A stretch of DNA of 64,000 nucleotides from positions 33,946,133 to 34,010,132 of the forward strand of contig CM059975.1 in assembly GCA_030490835.1 (NCBI GenBank), given 5' to 3'. The DNA is from Annona cherimola (Eukaryota > Streptophyta > Magnoliopsida > Magnoliales > Annonaceae). Within the stretch, counting starts at the first letter, position 1. Each line of letters begins with the position of its first letter. The notes below the pieces were generated by a model, which saw only the letters and a program-made list of their open reading frames with translations, made no database searches and was not told where the DNA came from. A program made the position numbers and the translations under genes. This document shows, in pieces, positions 1 through 11,446 of the stretch.

Positions 1-1070
1 TAGATGTTGTTAGACGCTGTTAGATTAAGGTGAATTTCATTAAATCGTATTATCTGAGTTTCAAATTCCGTAATTAAGGTACAAGTGACCTTATAAGGGG
101 CTTAAGATCATATTACAGGTGTTAAATTAGGATTAACTTATTAATTTCAAAAATTAGATGCTGTTAGATTAAGGTGATTTCATTAAATTATATTATCTGG
201 GTTTCAAACCCATTATTAAGGTATAAATGACCTTATGAGGGGCCTAGGATCATATACAGGTGTTAAATTAGGATTAACTTAATAATTTCAAAAATTAGAT
301 GTGGTTAGATGTTATTAGATGCAGTTAGATCCCGTTAGATGTTGTTAGACGTTGTTAGATTAAGGTGGATTTCATTAAATCCTATTATTTGGTTTTCAAA
401 TTCTGTAATTAAGGTATAAATGAATTTATAAGGGCCTAGGATCATATTACAATTGTTAAATTAGGATTAATTTATTAATTTTAAAAATTAGATGCAGTTA
501 GATACGGTTAGATGTTGTTAGACGCTGTTAGATTAAGGTGAATTTCACTAAATCGTATTATTTGGGTTTCAAATTTCGTAATTAAGATACAAATGACCTT
601 ATAAGGGACTTAGGATCATATTACAGGTGTTAAATTAGAATTAACTAATTAATTTCAAAAATTAGATGCAATTAGATACTATTAGATGTAATTAGATGCG
701 GTTAGATGCGATTAGATGTGGTTAGATGCTGTTAGACGCTGTTAGATTAAGGTGATTTCATGAAATCGTATTATCTGGGTTTTAAATTTCATAATTAAGG
801 TATAAATGACCTTATAAGGGGCTTAGGATCATATTACAGGTGTTAAATTAGAATTAACTTATTAATTTTAAAAATTAGATGCGGTTAGATTAAGGTAATT
901 TCATTAAATCGTATTATCTGGATTTCAAATTCTATTATTAAGGTATAAATGACTTTATAAGGAGCCTAGGATCATATTACAGGTGTTAAATTAGGATTAA
1001 CTTATTAATTTCAAAAATTAGATGTAGTTAGATATTCTTAGATGCGCTTAGATGCGGTTAGATTCTATTA
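1..1070. repeat. Compound tandem repeat: ~133-bp core plus variable 10-bp units
   Basis: The anchor ATTAAGG recurs at 24, 168, 359, 532, 746 and 889, giving periods of 144, 191, 173, 214 and 143 bp. Each period is a conserved core of about 133 bp plus 1, 6, 4, 8 and 1 copies of a decamer of the form TTAGATGCGG. Subtracting 10 bp per decamer leaves 131-134 bp every time. The array is cut by the left window edge and ends in a last decamer cluster near 1017-1070. There is no coding potential. Confidence 0.93.
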
Positions 1071-1434
1071 TATTCAAAAATAAAAAAATATTAATAAATT
1101 TTCAAAAAATCAAAAAAATGAATGAAATTGTTATTTTTGAGAATACCTTAATTACATTAACTTTAAATAATATAACATAACTCCTAATATAAAAATATTT
1201 TCAACTTTACTAATTATAATGAAATCTTATTAAAAAATAATTTTTTGTACACAAATATTTTTAAAAATTGTCAAATAATGAAAAATTATGTCTACATATA
1301 TTTTTAGTAGTTGATCCAGCAAATGAATAGAATAGATTGAGATTATATATATATAATACAAGTTTTATCAAAAAACCAAACATACTCACTTTTTTAAACA
1401 AATATACTCACGCCTTAAAACTACCATAATGCCC
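1071..1434. other. AT-rich spacer
   Basis: Low-complexity AT-rich DNA between the tandem repeat and the LINE fragment. I see no gene, inverted repeat or promoter in it. Confidence 0.6.
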
Positions 1435-1570
1435 TTACTTTCTTTTTTTCTCATGGGGAAGGCTTCCCATGGGTTGGGGCTCAAGTAGGAATTGTTTGTG
1501 CCACTGCTTTAATGAGTATCCCTTTACTTGCACTTGATAATAATTTTTCTTTCCAGCCCTACAATTTGAT

Positions 1571-3585
1571 TCACATCCTCTCCTTGACCCGCTGGAATTC
1601 TCTGACTTTAGCTTTCCCGATCCAAATCGATAGTCGTAGATATATTTGGATTGCACTTGCTTGGATCCCAATAGTCTGCTCTATTTCCCTCCTTGTATGT
1701 AGATCAGTGTTTTTACTGAAGAACAAAGTCGTTTTCTCCATGTTTACTCTTTGTCCGGTATATTTTCCATACATTTGTAGTATCATCAACATATAGCATA
1801 TTTCAGCAACATTAGCTTGCAGGCACAATATACTATCATCTTTAAAAAATAATGAGATAACACAGGACCATACCTGCTAAGCTTGATTCCGTTGATCATT
1901 TGTTGGTGCTAAGCCTTGGCTAATAATATGGATAGACCTTCAGTGCAGAGTATGAACAAATACGGTGAAAGAGGTCACCCTGTCTGAGCCCCCTTGGAGT
2001 GAAGGTTGTCGATTCAAATCCGTTGATGATAATGGAGTAAGTGACGGAGGATATGTATCCCCTAATCCAGTATATCCATTTATCCGAAAAGCCCAATCTC
2101 CTCATTATTCATACAGGTAGCTCCACTCCACCTGATCATAAGCTTTTGCCATATCCAGTTTCACTGCTATCTCATTTCTCTGCGATGCCCTTCTCTTTCT
2201 CAGTGTGTGAATAGCCTCATAGGCTACCAGCAAATTATCATAAATCAATCTGCCTGGAACAATTGCACTTTGACTTGAGGATATGATTCGCGAAAGGAAG
2301 GATTTGAATTTGTTCGCAAGAACTTTCACCACAATCTTGTATAAGACATTGCATAGGCTAATTGGGCAGAAGTCCTTCAGGCAGTTTGCTCATTCTTTTT
2401 TCTATATTAGAACAGTATGTGTTCTATTTATCTCCCTTAGTTGCCTTCCCCTTTCAATTCTGGAATAGTTATCTAGAAGCTGTTTACATGTAGTAACTAC
2501 ACTGTTTCCAACAATCTACCAATTGTTTTGAAGGAAAGCAGCAGGCATTCCATTCGGTCCTGACGCTTTCCCCGGCTCCATAGCTTTTAAGGCCCTCACA
2601 ATCTCCTCTATGCTAATGGGCTCAGTTAGCTTCTGGTTGTCTTCTTCAGAAATTTTTTTATGGATATTATCCAAAATCCTGTGTAGGTTTCTTACACCAT
2701 CCGTTTCAAAAAGATCTTCAAAATATTTAACGCTAGCTCTTCTTTTTTCTTTTGATCACTAACCTTTTTGCCATTATTGTCCACCAGGAAATCAATATTG
2801 TTTCTTCTTCTTCTTCTTCTATCTGATTCAACTTTGTGAAAAAACTATGTTCCTATCTCTGTATTGCAGCCAGTTCAATCTTGACCTCTATTTTCAGAGG
2901 ATGTCCTTGTCTGCCAGAAGGCAGTTGATTACCTGCTTTTCTTTCTTGATTTCCTCTTCTCTATTTGTAATCTGCATAACACTCCTGAGCTTCTCTAATT
3001 TGTTTTGATGATTTCTGATGGTTTTGCGAAGGTTTCCTCGCCTTTTGTTCCATTCGATTAACCCGCCTTCACATCTATCAATCTTCCTCATGATATCAAT
3101 CATTGTTACGTTGATATTATCTTCCTCATTTTGTCATATTGTGTTGATTATGTCTTTAGTCTGCTGGTCCTTATCCTAGAACATCTCGTATATGAATGAC
3201 TTGGGGGGTTTATCTCTCTTTGTTTAGGAGCTTAAAGTTACCCAAAGTGGGTAGTGATCTGAAATAGCCATCATCAAGTGGTGATTCTTTGCAAAGGGGA
3301 AAGCATCCAGCTAGCTACTAGTGACTAACACCCTATCCAATCTGGCCTCAAGCCTCTCCGATCCTCTTATGTTGTTCCACCATATGAACTTTGATCCCAT
3401 GAAGCCAACATCCCTTAAGCCACAGTTGTCTATTGCCTCATGGAATTCTTGCATCTGTGATTCGGTTTTGCTGTTGGTGCTCCAGAATCCAGAAAGACCA
3501 ACAACTTCATTAAAGTCGCCAACTACAATCCAACGATGTTTACTTTTTCCTTTTAAGTACCGAAGCAGATTCCAAGAGTCAATCC
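1571..3585 (-). pseudogene. LINE ORF2 fragment: endonuclease C-terminus and reverse transcriptase
   Basis: Read from high to low coordinates, the segment first shows the end of an exonuclease-endonuclease-phosphatase domain (3311-3585, with IVVGDFNEV and a terminal ARLDRVLV). Reverse transcriptase blocks follow: QSAIVPGR and [13 protein letters not shown] (2105-2332), GLRQGD (about 1990-2010), and the catalytic box (1835-1846), which reads FKDD instead of FADD. GQRVNMEKTTLFFSKN follows at 1700-1790. Several frame changes and stops separate the blocks, and the alanine-to-lysine change lies in the active site. It is a dead copy. In an intact element this protein nicks target DNA and copies LINE RNA. 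Confidence 0.88.
3581..3585. repeat. Target site duplication AATCC, left copy
   Basis: AATCC directly precedes the TGTTGG terminus of the + strand LTR element and matches AATCC at 25462-25466 after its CCAACA terminus. Joining the LINE across the duplication restores one endonuclease frame. Confidence 0.95.
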
Positions 3586-4527
3586 TGTTGGAAACAACTA
3601 TTGAAATCAAATGCAAAATACCCAAAGCATATGTTTTGATGATTAACAACTCAATTTAAGTATGTTTTAGCTACTAATGTGTTTTGTGAAATGTTTAAGG
3701 TTATAAAAGTGGAAAATATAAAGCATGACAGGCCAAGTCGATTCCCAAGTCGACTAAGACATCGACTTAGGTGAAGTCGCAGGCCAAGTCGACTCTAGCA
3801 GCGACTTCAAAGCCTCATTTTTGTCCAGCGTTGAAATTGGGAACCAAGAGTTGTCGAAGTTGCATATGAAGTTGACTCCACATGCGACTTGGGCAAAGTC
3901 ACAGGCTAAGTTGACTCCAGCATCGACTTCAGATTGGCAGTGCAGAATTCCAAGAGCTCAGTCGAAGGCCAAGTCGACTTGAGGCAAGACTTGAGTCAAG
4001 TTGAAGACCAAGTCGACTCAAACACTCGACTTGGAACAAATGAAGATTAAACCAAGTCCAAAACAAGCAAAGTTGCATATATTCATTTTGGAGGATGAAG
4101 ATCACATACATGGACTTCTTTCATGCACTATTCAAGCACTCGAGATTCAAGACACGGAGCGTAAAAGCAAGGATGAATATACTAAGTATCAAGTAATGAA
4201 AATATTTGGTAGAATAACTAATATAAAGAAGCTCAAGCAAATAAAAGACATTTCAAAAGAGTTTTAAATTCACTTAGCAAGATAAGAAGGTCAAGTCGCA
4301 AACGAAGTCGACTCCAGCATCGACTTGGGTCAAGTTCCAGACCAAGTCGACCTAAAAGACCGACTTGAAATTTGGAAGAACTCAAAGTCGCACCCGAAGT
4401 CGACTCCATATGCGACTTGGGTCAAGTTCAAGGCCAAGTCGACCCGAGGAATAACTTGCACAAGTTGAGCACAGGCGAAGTCGCACCCGAATTCGACTCT
4501 AGCATGCGACTTGGGCGAAGTAGCACC
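3586..4527 (+). repeat. 5' LTR of + SIRE element, left part
   Basis: Begins TGTTGGAAAC and matches the 3' LTR from 23741. From 3730 it holds a dense array of variants of the palindrome AAGTCGACTT. It is interrupted at 4527 by the antisense sister element. Confidence 0.94.
4523..4527. repeat. Target site duplication GCACC, left copy
   Basis: GCACC lies just before the TGTTGGTCCC terminus of the antisense element and recurs at 13130-13134. Confidence 0.93.
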
Positions 4528-6220
4528 TGTTGGTCCCGAGTTAATGACAATTACCCAAGAAGGGATGAGTGAATTGGGTAATTAAAATTTTTCAACTTAA
4601 ACAGAATTTTTACCCCGGATTAATCTAGTCTCCTTTATGAAGAAACAAATGGAAAGCAATATAATGTTGAGAGCAAAAATAAAAATCAACAAGTAAGATT
4701 TTATAGTGGTTCGGGCAACCTTCCCTACTCCACTCTTCCAAGCTCACACCTCTTGTGACTTGAGTTCCAGTATGTATTTCACAAATACAACTAGAGTCAC
4801 TGCTCTCTTCTAGATTCCAGCTCTAGGGGGCATCAACAATTCACAGCACAAGTAGGTGACGAGTTCCACTCCAATCACACACTACTTTGCTTACATTTGA
4901 TCTTAGTTACCCAAACTAAATCAAGTTCAATACAACAAGAGAAAGTAAAAGAAAGTTTCTACACGTTACTGGTGTGTAGAGGCAGATTTGGCGCAGAGAA
5001 GAACTTATAAAGCAGTCTGAAAGATTCAACGAGCGGCTCTTGGCAGTTTGAAAGCAAGGTTCTTCTTCTAGATGTTGACTTGATCACTTAATGCTCTTAG
5101 AGATGGGAGTTATGCTCATTCAATAAATTCTCAGCTGCCCTCCACGTTCATATTGAATGTCTTTTACAAATGTTGAGGGAATCCGAACGTTTGGAAGTAA
5201 GTGGCGCGCATTTAATGCGTCAACGTTCGAAAATTTCCGACCGTTGCTACCCAGGTCGCAGGTGGAGTCGACTTCGGGTGCGACTTTGCCCAAGTCGTAG
5301 ATGGAGTCGACTTCGGGTGCGACTTTGGCTGTCCGCAATTTCTTCAAGTTCCAGTCTAGGTCGACTTGGTCCTTGACTTGACCCAAGTCGCAAGTGAAGT
5401 CGACTTCGGGTGCGACTTCACTTCCTCAGCTTGCTAGTTGAACTTGAAATTCTTTCGAATGACTTACTTGCTTGAATTTCTTCATGTTTGATTATTCTTC
5501 CACCATTTTATATTACTTAAGACTCTTTATGATTCTTCTATCTTAAAATATTTGATTCCATATCTTGAGTCTTGAATCTAGGAATGCATGGAAGATGTCC
5601 GAGTATGTGTTCATGATCAATGATGGATTCATGCAACCCTGCTTGCTTTGGTCTGCACTTGATCTTCATTTGTTCTTCATTTGATCCAAGTCGAATGTTT
5701 GAGTCGACTTGGCCTTCATCTTCACTTGAGTCTAGCATTGAATTGACTTGATATGCAAGTTCCGCATTGAAGTCGAACCTGGAGTCAACTTGGTCTGCGA
5801 CTTCACCTAAGTCGCATGCGGAGTCGACTTAGGATGCGACTTCGGCAGCTCTCGTCCCCGATTTCAACTCTGGACAGAAAATAAGTTTGTAGTCGATGCC
5901 GGAGTCGACTTGGTCTGCGACTTCACCCAAGTCGCATGCGGAGTCGACTTCGTTTGCGACTTCGGCAGCTTGGCTCCCTGATTTCAACGCTTGACGAAAA
6001 TGACGTCTTGAGGTCGCTGCTGGAGTCGACTTGGGGATCGATTTGGCCTAAGTCGATGCCTGAGTCGACTTGGAAATCGACTTGACCTGTCATGCTTCAA
6101 ATTCTTCATTTGTATATCCTTTAATCATCTCCACACACATGTCAATAACCAAAACTTACTCAAATTGATTTGTTAATCATCAAAACATAAACTTGGCTTA
6201 TTTTCTATATGTTTCCAACA
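4528..6220 (-). repeat. 3' LTR of the antisense SIRE element
   Basis: 1693 bp, closely matching 11447-13129. On the + strand it starts TGTTGGTCCC and ends TTTCCAACA. It holds two clusters of GTCGACTT-type motifs (about 5260-5420 and 5690-6090). Confidence 0.95.
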
Positions 6221-6233
6221 ATCTCCCCCTTTT
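6221..6233 (-). promoter_or_regulatory. Polypurine tract of the antisense element
   Basis: The + strand ATCTCCCCCTTTTTG is the complement of AAAAAGGGGGAGAT. It sits directly against the 3' LTR, as plus-strand priming sites do. The same tract is found at 23727-23740 in the host element. Confidence 0.9.
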
Positions 6234-6540
6234 TGATGATTGACAAAACTGATTTGAGTATATACCTTTCAATGTCTTTAAAACATACTATTTCATCTTA
6301 TTTTGGTATCTTTAGAATAATCATAGATCATTTGCATTTTGAGCTTTAACATACATATTTTATTTCCAATAATCACAAGTTAATACCATACAAGCATTTA
6401 AAAAACGAGACTACTCAAATCCTAATCTCTTCTCCCCCTTTTTGTCAATTGATCAAAAAATAGAGATGAAGCGGGTTAATCCTTTGAGAATGGCGGGGCT
6501 GCTCCCTCTGAACCTGTGCTCCCCCTCAGCTTGTGCTTTT

Positions 6541-7429
6541 CTAAGTTAATTCAAGCATTCCCATATCATTTCTAATTTTATAAAATGGTTCTTTTGCTAG
6601 AAGTTTGGTAAAAATATCTGCAATTTGATCTTCTGCTTTTACATATTCCAGACATATATCATGATTTTCTACATGTTCTCTAATAAAATGATGTCTTAGG
6701 TCTTTATGTTTGGTCCTAGAATGTAATACTGGATTTTTAGTTAAACATATTGCACTTGTATTATCACATCTAATAGGTATATCTTTAAAATCCATGACAT
6801 AATCCCTAAGTTGTTGTTTCATCCAAAGCAATTGGGCACAACAGCTCCCGGTGGCAATATATTCGGCTTCCGCGGTGGTTAGAGCAACACTAGTTTGTTT
6901 TCTTGAAAACCATGAAACCAACATGTTCCCAAGAAACTGACATGTTCCACTAGTGCTTTTTCTATCTACCTTGTAACCGGAAAAAATTCGCATCCGAGTA
7001 GCCGATTAGATCAAAATCAAAGACCTTTGGATACCAAAGTCCTATGTTGGTAGTATCTAGTAAATATCTGAAAATTCTTTTTACAGCTATCAAGTGTGAT
7101 TCTTTTGGACATGATTGAAATCTAGAGCACATACAAATACTAAACAGTATATCGGGTCTAGAAGCAGTTAAATATAATAAAGAGTCTATCATGCTTCTAT
7201 ATAACTTTAAATCAACTGGTTTGCCTTTCTCGTCTTTGTCAATTTTAATGGTTGAGCTCATAGGAGTGTTTGCCCTTTTGTTATTTTCCATATCAAACTT
7301 CTTTAACATTTCTTTGATATACTTGGACTGGTTTATGAAGATCCCTTCACTTAAATTCCTTCTGCATAAGCTCAGAAAATTCTTGACAAAGAATCTCATT
7401 AGTAGCACCAAAAATAATATCATCAACAT
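6541..7429 (-). pseudogene. Copia RNase H and end of reverse transcriptase, antisense element
   Basis: Two overlapping frames cover the C-terminal part of pol. The upstream frame (7429-6962) carries the palm/thumb end of the reverse transcriptase, with [14 protein letters not shown] and [14 protein letters not shown]. The downstream frame (6993-6541) carries RNase H, with [52 protein letters not shown] and a terminal IADIFTK. A frameshift near 6980 separates them. In the intact polyprotein this part degrades RNA in the RNA-DNA hybrid during replication. Confidence 0.93.
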
Positions 7430-7990
7430 AAATTTGAATAATCAAGATATCTTTTTCTTTGTACTTGATAAACAAAGTGGTGTCTACCTTTCCCTTTTGG
7501 AAGTCATGATCAATCAGAAATTTGTTTAATCTTTCATACCAAGCTCTTGGAGCTTGTTTTAATCCATATAGTACTTTGGTTAATTTGTATACAAATTTGG
7601 ATTAATCTTTCTCCTCAAATCCAGGTGGTTGTTCAACATACACCTTTTCATTTATATATCCATTCAAAAATGCACTTTTAACATCCATTTGAAACAACTT
7701 AAAGTTCATGTGAGATGCAAAAGCTAGTAAAATGCAAATGACCTCTAATCTAGCAACCAGAGTATAGGATTCTTCAAAGTCTATTATTTCTTCTTGTGAG
7801 TATCCTTTTGCCACAAGTCTAGCTTTGTTTCTTACCACAAGTCCACTTTCATCTAATTTGTTTTTAAAGACCTATTTTGTGCCAATGACAATACAGTCTT
7901 TTGGTCTTGGAACAAGATGCCAAACTTGGTTTCTTTCAAATTGATTTAGCTCTTCTTGCATTGCTATGATTCAGTTTTCATCATCAAGAG
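7430..7990 (-). pseudogene. Copia reverse transcriptase, N-terminal half, antisense element
   Basis: The frame 7838-7602 shows [25 protein letters not shown] and [11 protein letters not shown], the standard opening of copia reverse transcriptase. The catalytic region continues through 7430-7600 in disrupted frames. Compared with the + element the YALTAR block is partly changed (YTLVAR). It is a decayed coding remnant. Confidence 0.9.
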
Positions 7991-8100
7991 TTTGATCAAT
8001 AGTGGTTGGTTCAATTTTGGACACAAAGGCATATTGTCCACAAATATTTTGTTTTGACCTTCTAGTCTTTACACCTTCATAGATATTCCCTATAATTTGT

Positions 8101-8600
8101 TCAATTGGATGTGTATTTTTGAACTTTTAAATCAGTTGAAGGTTTATAGGAATTATTACCTTCACTTAACCTTTCCTCCATAGATTCTTCTTGCTTCTCC
8201 ACATGCAATTTTTCAAGATTTCTTGTGACATCATCTGCATCACTTAAATCATCTCTTTTTTTGGAGCATGGATTAAATTCATCAAAAACAACATGTATTG
8301 ACTCTTCTACAACTTGGTTCCTTTTATTGAAGACTCTATATGCTTTGTTATTTGATGAGTAACCAAGAAATATTGTCTCATCACTCTTAGCATCCAGTTT
8401 TCCCAAGTTGATTTTTTCATTATTCAAAACATAACATGTGCAACCAAAGGCATGAAAATATGAAATATTTAACTTCTACCTTTCCATAGCTCATATGGGG
8501 TCTTTTTCAAGATTGCTCTAATGGTAACTCGATTTAACACATGACAAGTTGTACTTACAGTTTCACCATAAAATTTCTTGGATAATTTACTCTAATTTAG
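8101..8600 (-). pseudogene. Copia integrase C-terminal part, antisense element
   Basis: The frame 8427-8101 shows DETIFLGYSSNNKAYRVFNK and VVEESIHVVFDEFNP, the conserved block after the integrase core in copia elements. It is followed by an acidic, low-complexity linker toward the reverse transcriptase. A break near 8430-8600 separates it from the core. Confidence 0.88.
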
Positions 8601-8607
8601 CATTGTT

Positions 8608-9561
8608 CTAGCCATCTCTTTGTATGGTTCTATTTTTTCTTTCAAACACTCTATTTTGTTTTGGAGTTCTTAGTGCGGAAAATGTGTGATGAATTTCTTT
8701 TCCATTACATAATTCTATAAATCTTTTATTTTCAAACTCACCATCATGATCACTTCTAATAGTCATAATAGTACTTTGTTTTTCATTTTGCACAAAGTTT
8801 ACAAAAGTTGCAAGCATAGAGAATGTTTCATCTTTGCTAGCTAAGAGAATTACCCATGTGAATCTTGAAAAATCATCAACTATTACAAACACATACTTCT
8901 TTCTACCAATGGTTAAAATGTTGGATGACCCATATAGATTCATGTGTAGCAATTCAAGTGGCCTAGTGGTGGAAATCTCCTTTTTGGTAGAGAAAGACAT
9001 TTTAGGTTGTTTTGATAGTTGACATGCCTTATAAATTTTATCTTTGTCATATTTCAATTTTGGCAATCCATCTACCAAATTCTTTTTCCATAGAGTCTTA
9101 ATATTTGTCATGTTTATATGCCCAAGCCTCTTATGCCAAACCCATGGATCATTATCAATGGTCATTAGACATTGACCATCTAGTTCATCAAGTGAAACAA
9201 AATATACATTTCCATGTCTTTTTCCGCTAAACATGATATGTTCTCCATCAAATACATTGCATATAGATGATTCAAACACAACATTGTATCCTTTGTCACA
9301 TAATTGGCTAATACTTATTAGATTGTGCTTAAGTCCTTCAACAAATAACACATCCTCCATACAAGCATTTGAAATACTATAAATATTTCTTTTACCTTTA
9401 ATTTTACCTTTCTCGTTGTTTCCAAAGGCAATAGTTCCATCGTTGCAAGGCTTGAGTTTATGAAATAAACTTCTTTCTCCAGTCATATGCCTTGAGCAAC
9501 CACTATCCATGAACCAAACGTTGCTTGCCTTTGCCTTGAAACATATATGAAAAATGAACAA
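8608..9561 (-). pseudogene. Copia protease end and integrase core, antisense element
   Basis: About 317 codons remain open. The aspartic protease motif WFMDSGCSRHMTGE lies near the start, followed by the HHCC zinc-binding region (WHKRLGHINM and CQLSKQPK) and the integrase core (VIVDDFSRFTWV, RSDHDGEF, PKQNRVFERKNR). The first catalytic aspartate, HMDL in the sister element, reads HMNL here. The last-helix glutamate survives within FERKNR, but the usual QNGVVER-type context is altered. The enzyme would therefore be inactive even where the frame is open. Confidence 0.93.
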
Positions 9562-9670
9562 ATAAATCTTATCTCTTTGGTACCCATTTTATGGGTCCAT
9601 TTGGGTTAGTAAATTGATTTAATCTTTGTTGTTCTATTCTTGAAAGTCCAAATCTTGTATTTCTTAGAAC

Positions 9671-10490
9671 CTAAACTAATTTTGCACCATGATCATATAG
9701 TTTCTTAAAGTTGCATTTATAGATTTTGTGACCCATCTTATTGCAAAAGTTGCAATCCATTGGTAATCTAGGAGTAGGCCTCCAAATGTGTAATGGTTCA
9801 AAAGTTAGCCTTTTAGTCCAACCAACTTGTTTCCCTTTTAGTTTGTAAATAAGTGCAGATTTAGCTTGATTTTTCCAAAGTTTTGGCACACTTGATTTGC
9901 TACTTTCTCCTTGCTCAAATGTGGAGTTTCCAAGACCTCTTTTATTGTTTTGAGAGGTCATTTTCAGAAACATTTTTACACTTTCTCCTAGATTAGAGAA
10001 CTTAGTTAATGATTCATTTAAGGATTCATTTTCCTTTTTCAATTTTTTCGCTTCTTTCAATAGTAGTTCATTTTCTTCTTTCAGTTTTGTTGTACTTTCT
10101 GCTAGTTTTCCATTTACAATAATAATGAAATTGCATTGTTGTCTCTTTAATGATAACTTGTTTTTTAATTTTTAATTTTCTCATATAATGAATCATATGC
10201 ATGATATAATTCTTCTAATTCAGCACATTTGAGACATTCTTGAATAGAAGAATAAGTAGATTGAGAATGACAAAATTTGAAAGTTACCTCTTCATTACTT
10301 ATACATTTTGTTGAGGTGGTTTGCTCTTCCAAAACTTCCGTTGAGTTCAAAGTTTCTTCATGTTCAATCTGTGCCATGCAACATATTCTTGCACAATTTG
10401 CTGCATCAAGATCATCGGTTGAGGAGCTACTTGTTGATGAAGTTTCTTCATTCACGTACATTTCTCTTCCCTTAGGCTTTTGAAATTTCA
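9671..10490 (-). pseudogene. Gag-pol spacer: coiled coil and second zinc knuckle, antisense element
   Basis: Two frames (10491-10165 and 10060-9671). The first has a serine-rich and acidic stretch, then CARICCM and LKCAELEELYHAYDSLYEKI. The second begins with a lysine/glutamate-rich heptad-like run (KKENESLNESLTKF), a basic region, and a CX2CX4HX4C knuckle (CNFCNKMGHKIYKC). This extra knuckle between gag and protease is typical of SIRE-lineage elements. Stops between the frames show decay. Confidence 0.8.
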
Positions 10491-11398
10491 TTCCTTTCTT
10501 GAAGATCCCTTGATCTTTCTTCTGGTGTAGGACATTGAGCTTGCATATGTCCCATACCGCCGCATCTATAACATTTTGTAACCTCCTTCTTTTTCTCTTT
10601 TCGAGGTCTCTCTTTAAAGTCTTTGAAGTTCTTTTCTTTCCTCACAAACTTTCGAAATCTGCGTGTTAGTAGAGCAATGTCTTCGTCATCGTTGTGAGAT
10701 GAGGAGGTGGACTCATCCGAGTTATGGGTGACTTTTAGTGCAATTGCACTCTTTCCTTTATGGTGATCTTCATTTCTTTTCTTGATTAGCTCATGTGACA
10801 TTAATGAGCTAATAAGGTCTTCTAGCTTCAATGTGTTTAGGTCCTTGGCTTCTTCTATTGCAGTAATCTTTGGGGTCCAAGATTCCGGTAGAGCTCTTAA
10901 GATTTTCATAACCTGTTCAGATTTAGAAATTACTTTTCCTAGACCTTTTAAGGCGTTAGTAATTTTAGAGAATCTAGCAAACATTTCAAAAATATTTTCT
11001 GTTTCTAGCATTTTAAAGCTTTCCAACTCTCCAATCAAAATATTTCTCCTTGTCCTTTGGACTTGAGAAGTTCCTTCATAGATAGATGTTAATGTATCAC
11101 ATATCTCTTTTGCAGTTAAACAAGAGGATACTCTATCATATTCGGAAGCGGTAAGAGCACAAAACAGTGAGTTCATAGCTTTAGCGTTGCTCTTAACAGT
11201 TTTTACTTCCTCATCGGTCCATTTGGAAGCTCTTTCATCAATAGGCAAGGTTACACCTTCTTGGATTGCAATTGATATCTATAGCCATGATGAGTTATTT
11301 CATACGTAGCTTCCAATAACCGAAATTGTTCCTATCAAACAATAGTGGCCTAGTAAAAGATTGGCAAATGTGGGAACGGAAGTAGATTGGGATGCCAT
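10472..11398 (-). pseudogene. Copia gag (UBN2 type), antisense element
   Basis: The start ATG is at 11398-11396, about 35 bp after the primer site. The first ~50 codons are broken by an internal deletion relative to the sister element (EGQSF missing) and by a stop. From 11248 the frame is open for 258 codons: a gag capsid-like domain (YEGTSQVQRTRRNIL, ILRALPESWTPKITAIEEAK, LEDLISSLMSHEL) and a zinc knuckle CYRCGGMGHMQAQC. In an intact element this is the particle-forming, RNA-packaging protein. Confidence 0.92.
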
Positions 11399-11431
11399 AT
11401 CAAAAGATCTCTTTGGTAAAACTCAAAGACC

Positions 11432-11444
11432 TGCTCTGATACCA
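11432..11444 (-). promoter_or_regulatory. Primer binding site (initiator tRNA-Met type), antisense element
   Basis: The + strand TGCTCTGATACCA is the complement of TGGTATCAGAGCA, the common plant copia primer site for initiator methionine tRNA. It lies two bases from the 5' LTR. Confidence 0.93.
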
Positions 11445-11446
11445 CT

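Larger units (their letters stand above)
1435..3585 (-). mobile_element. LINE (plant L1-like), 3' portion
   Basis: Antisense non-LTR retrotransposon holding the end of the endonuclease domain, the linker and the reverse transcriptase. It is cut at 3585 by a 21.9-kb LTR-element nest and resumes at 25467. Homology fades near 1440, soon after the reverse transcriptase, so the RNase H-like or zinc-finger tail and poly(A) end appear to be missing. The T-rich stretch at 1440-1451 could be a relic tail but is too short to prove it. Confidence 0.88.

Noticed and set aside
1..1070. Possible CRISPR-like or telomeric array at the left edge
   Set aside because: Units include the 'spacer' as conserved sequence and vary by whole decamers. 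The decamer is not TTTAGGG. It is a plant compound tandem repeat.
3929..6000. Arginine/serine- or valine/aspartate-rich open frames in the SIRE LTRs
   Set aside because: They arise from the repeated AAGTCGACTT motif read in all frames of non-coding LTR. They recur in every LTR copy on both strands.
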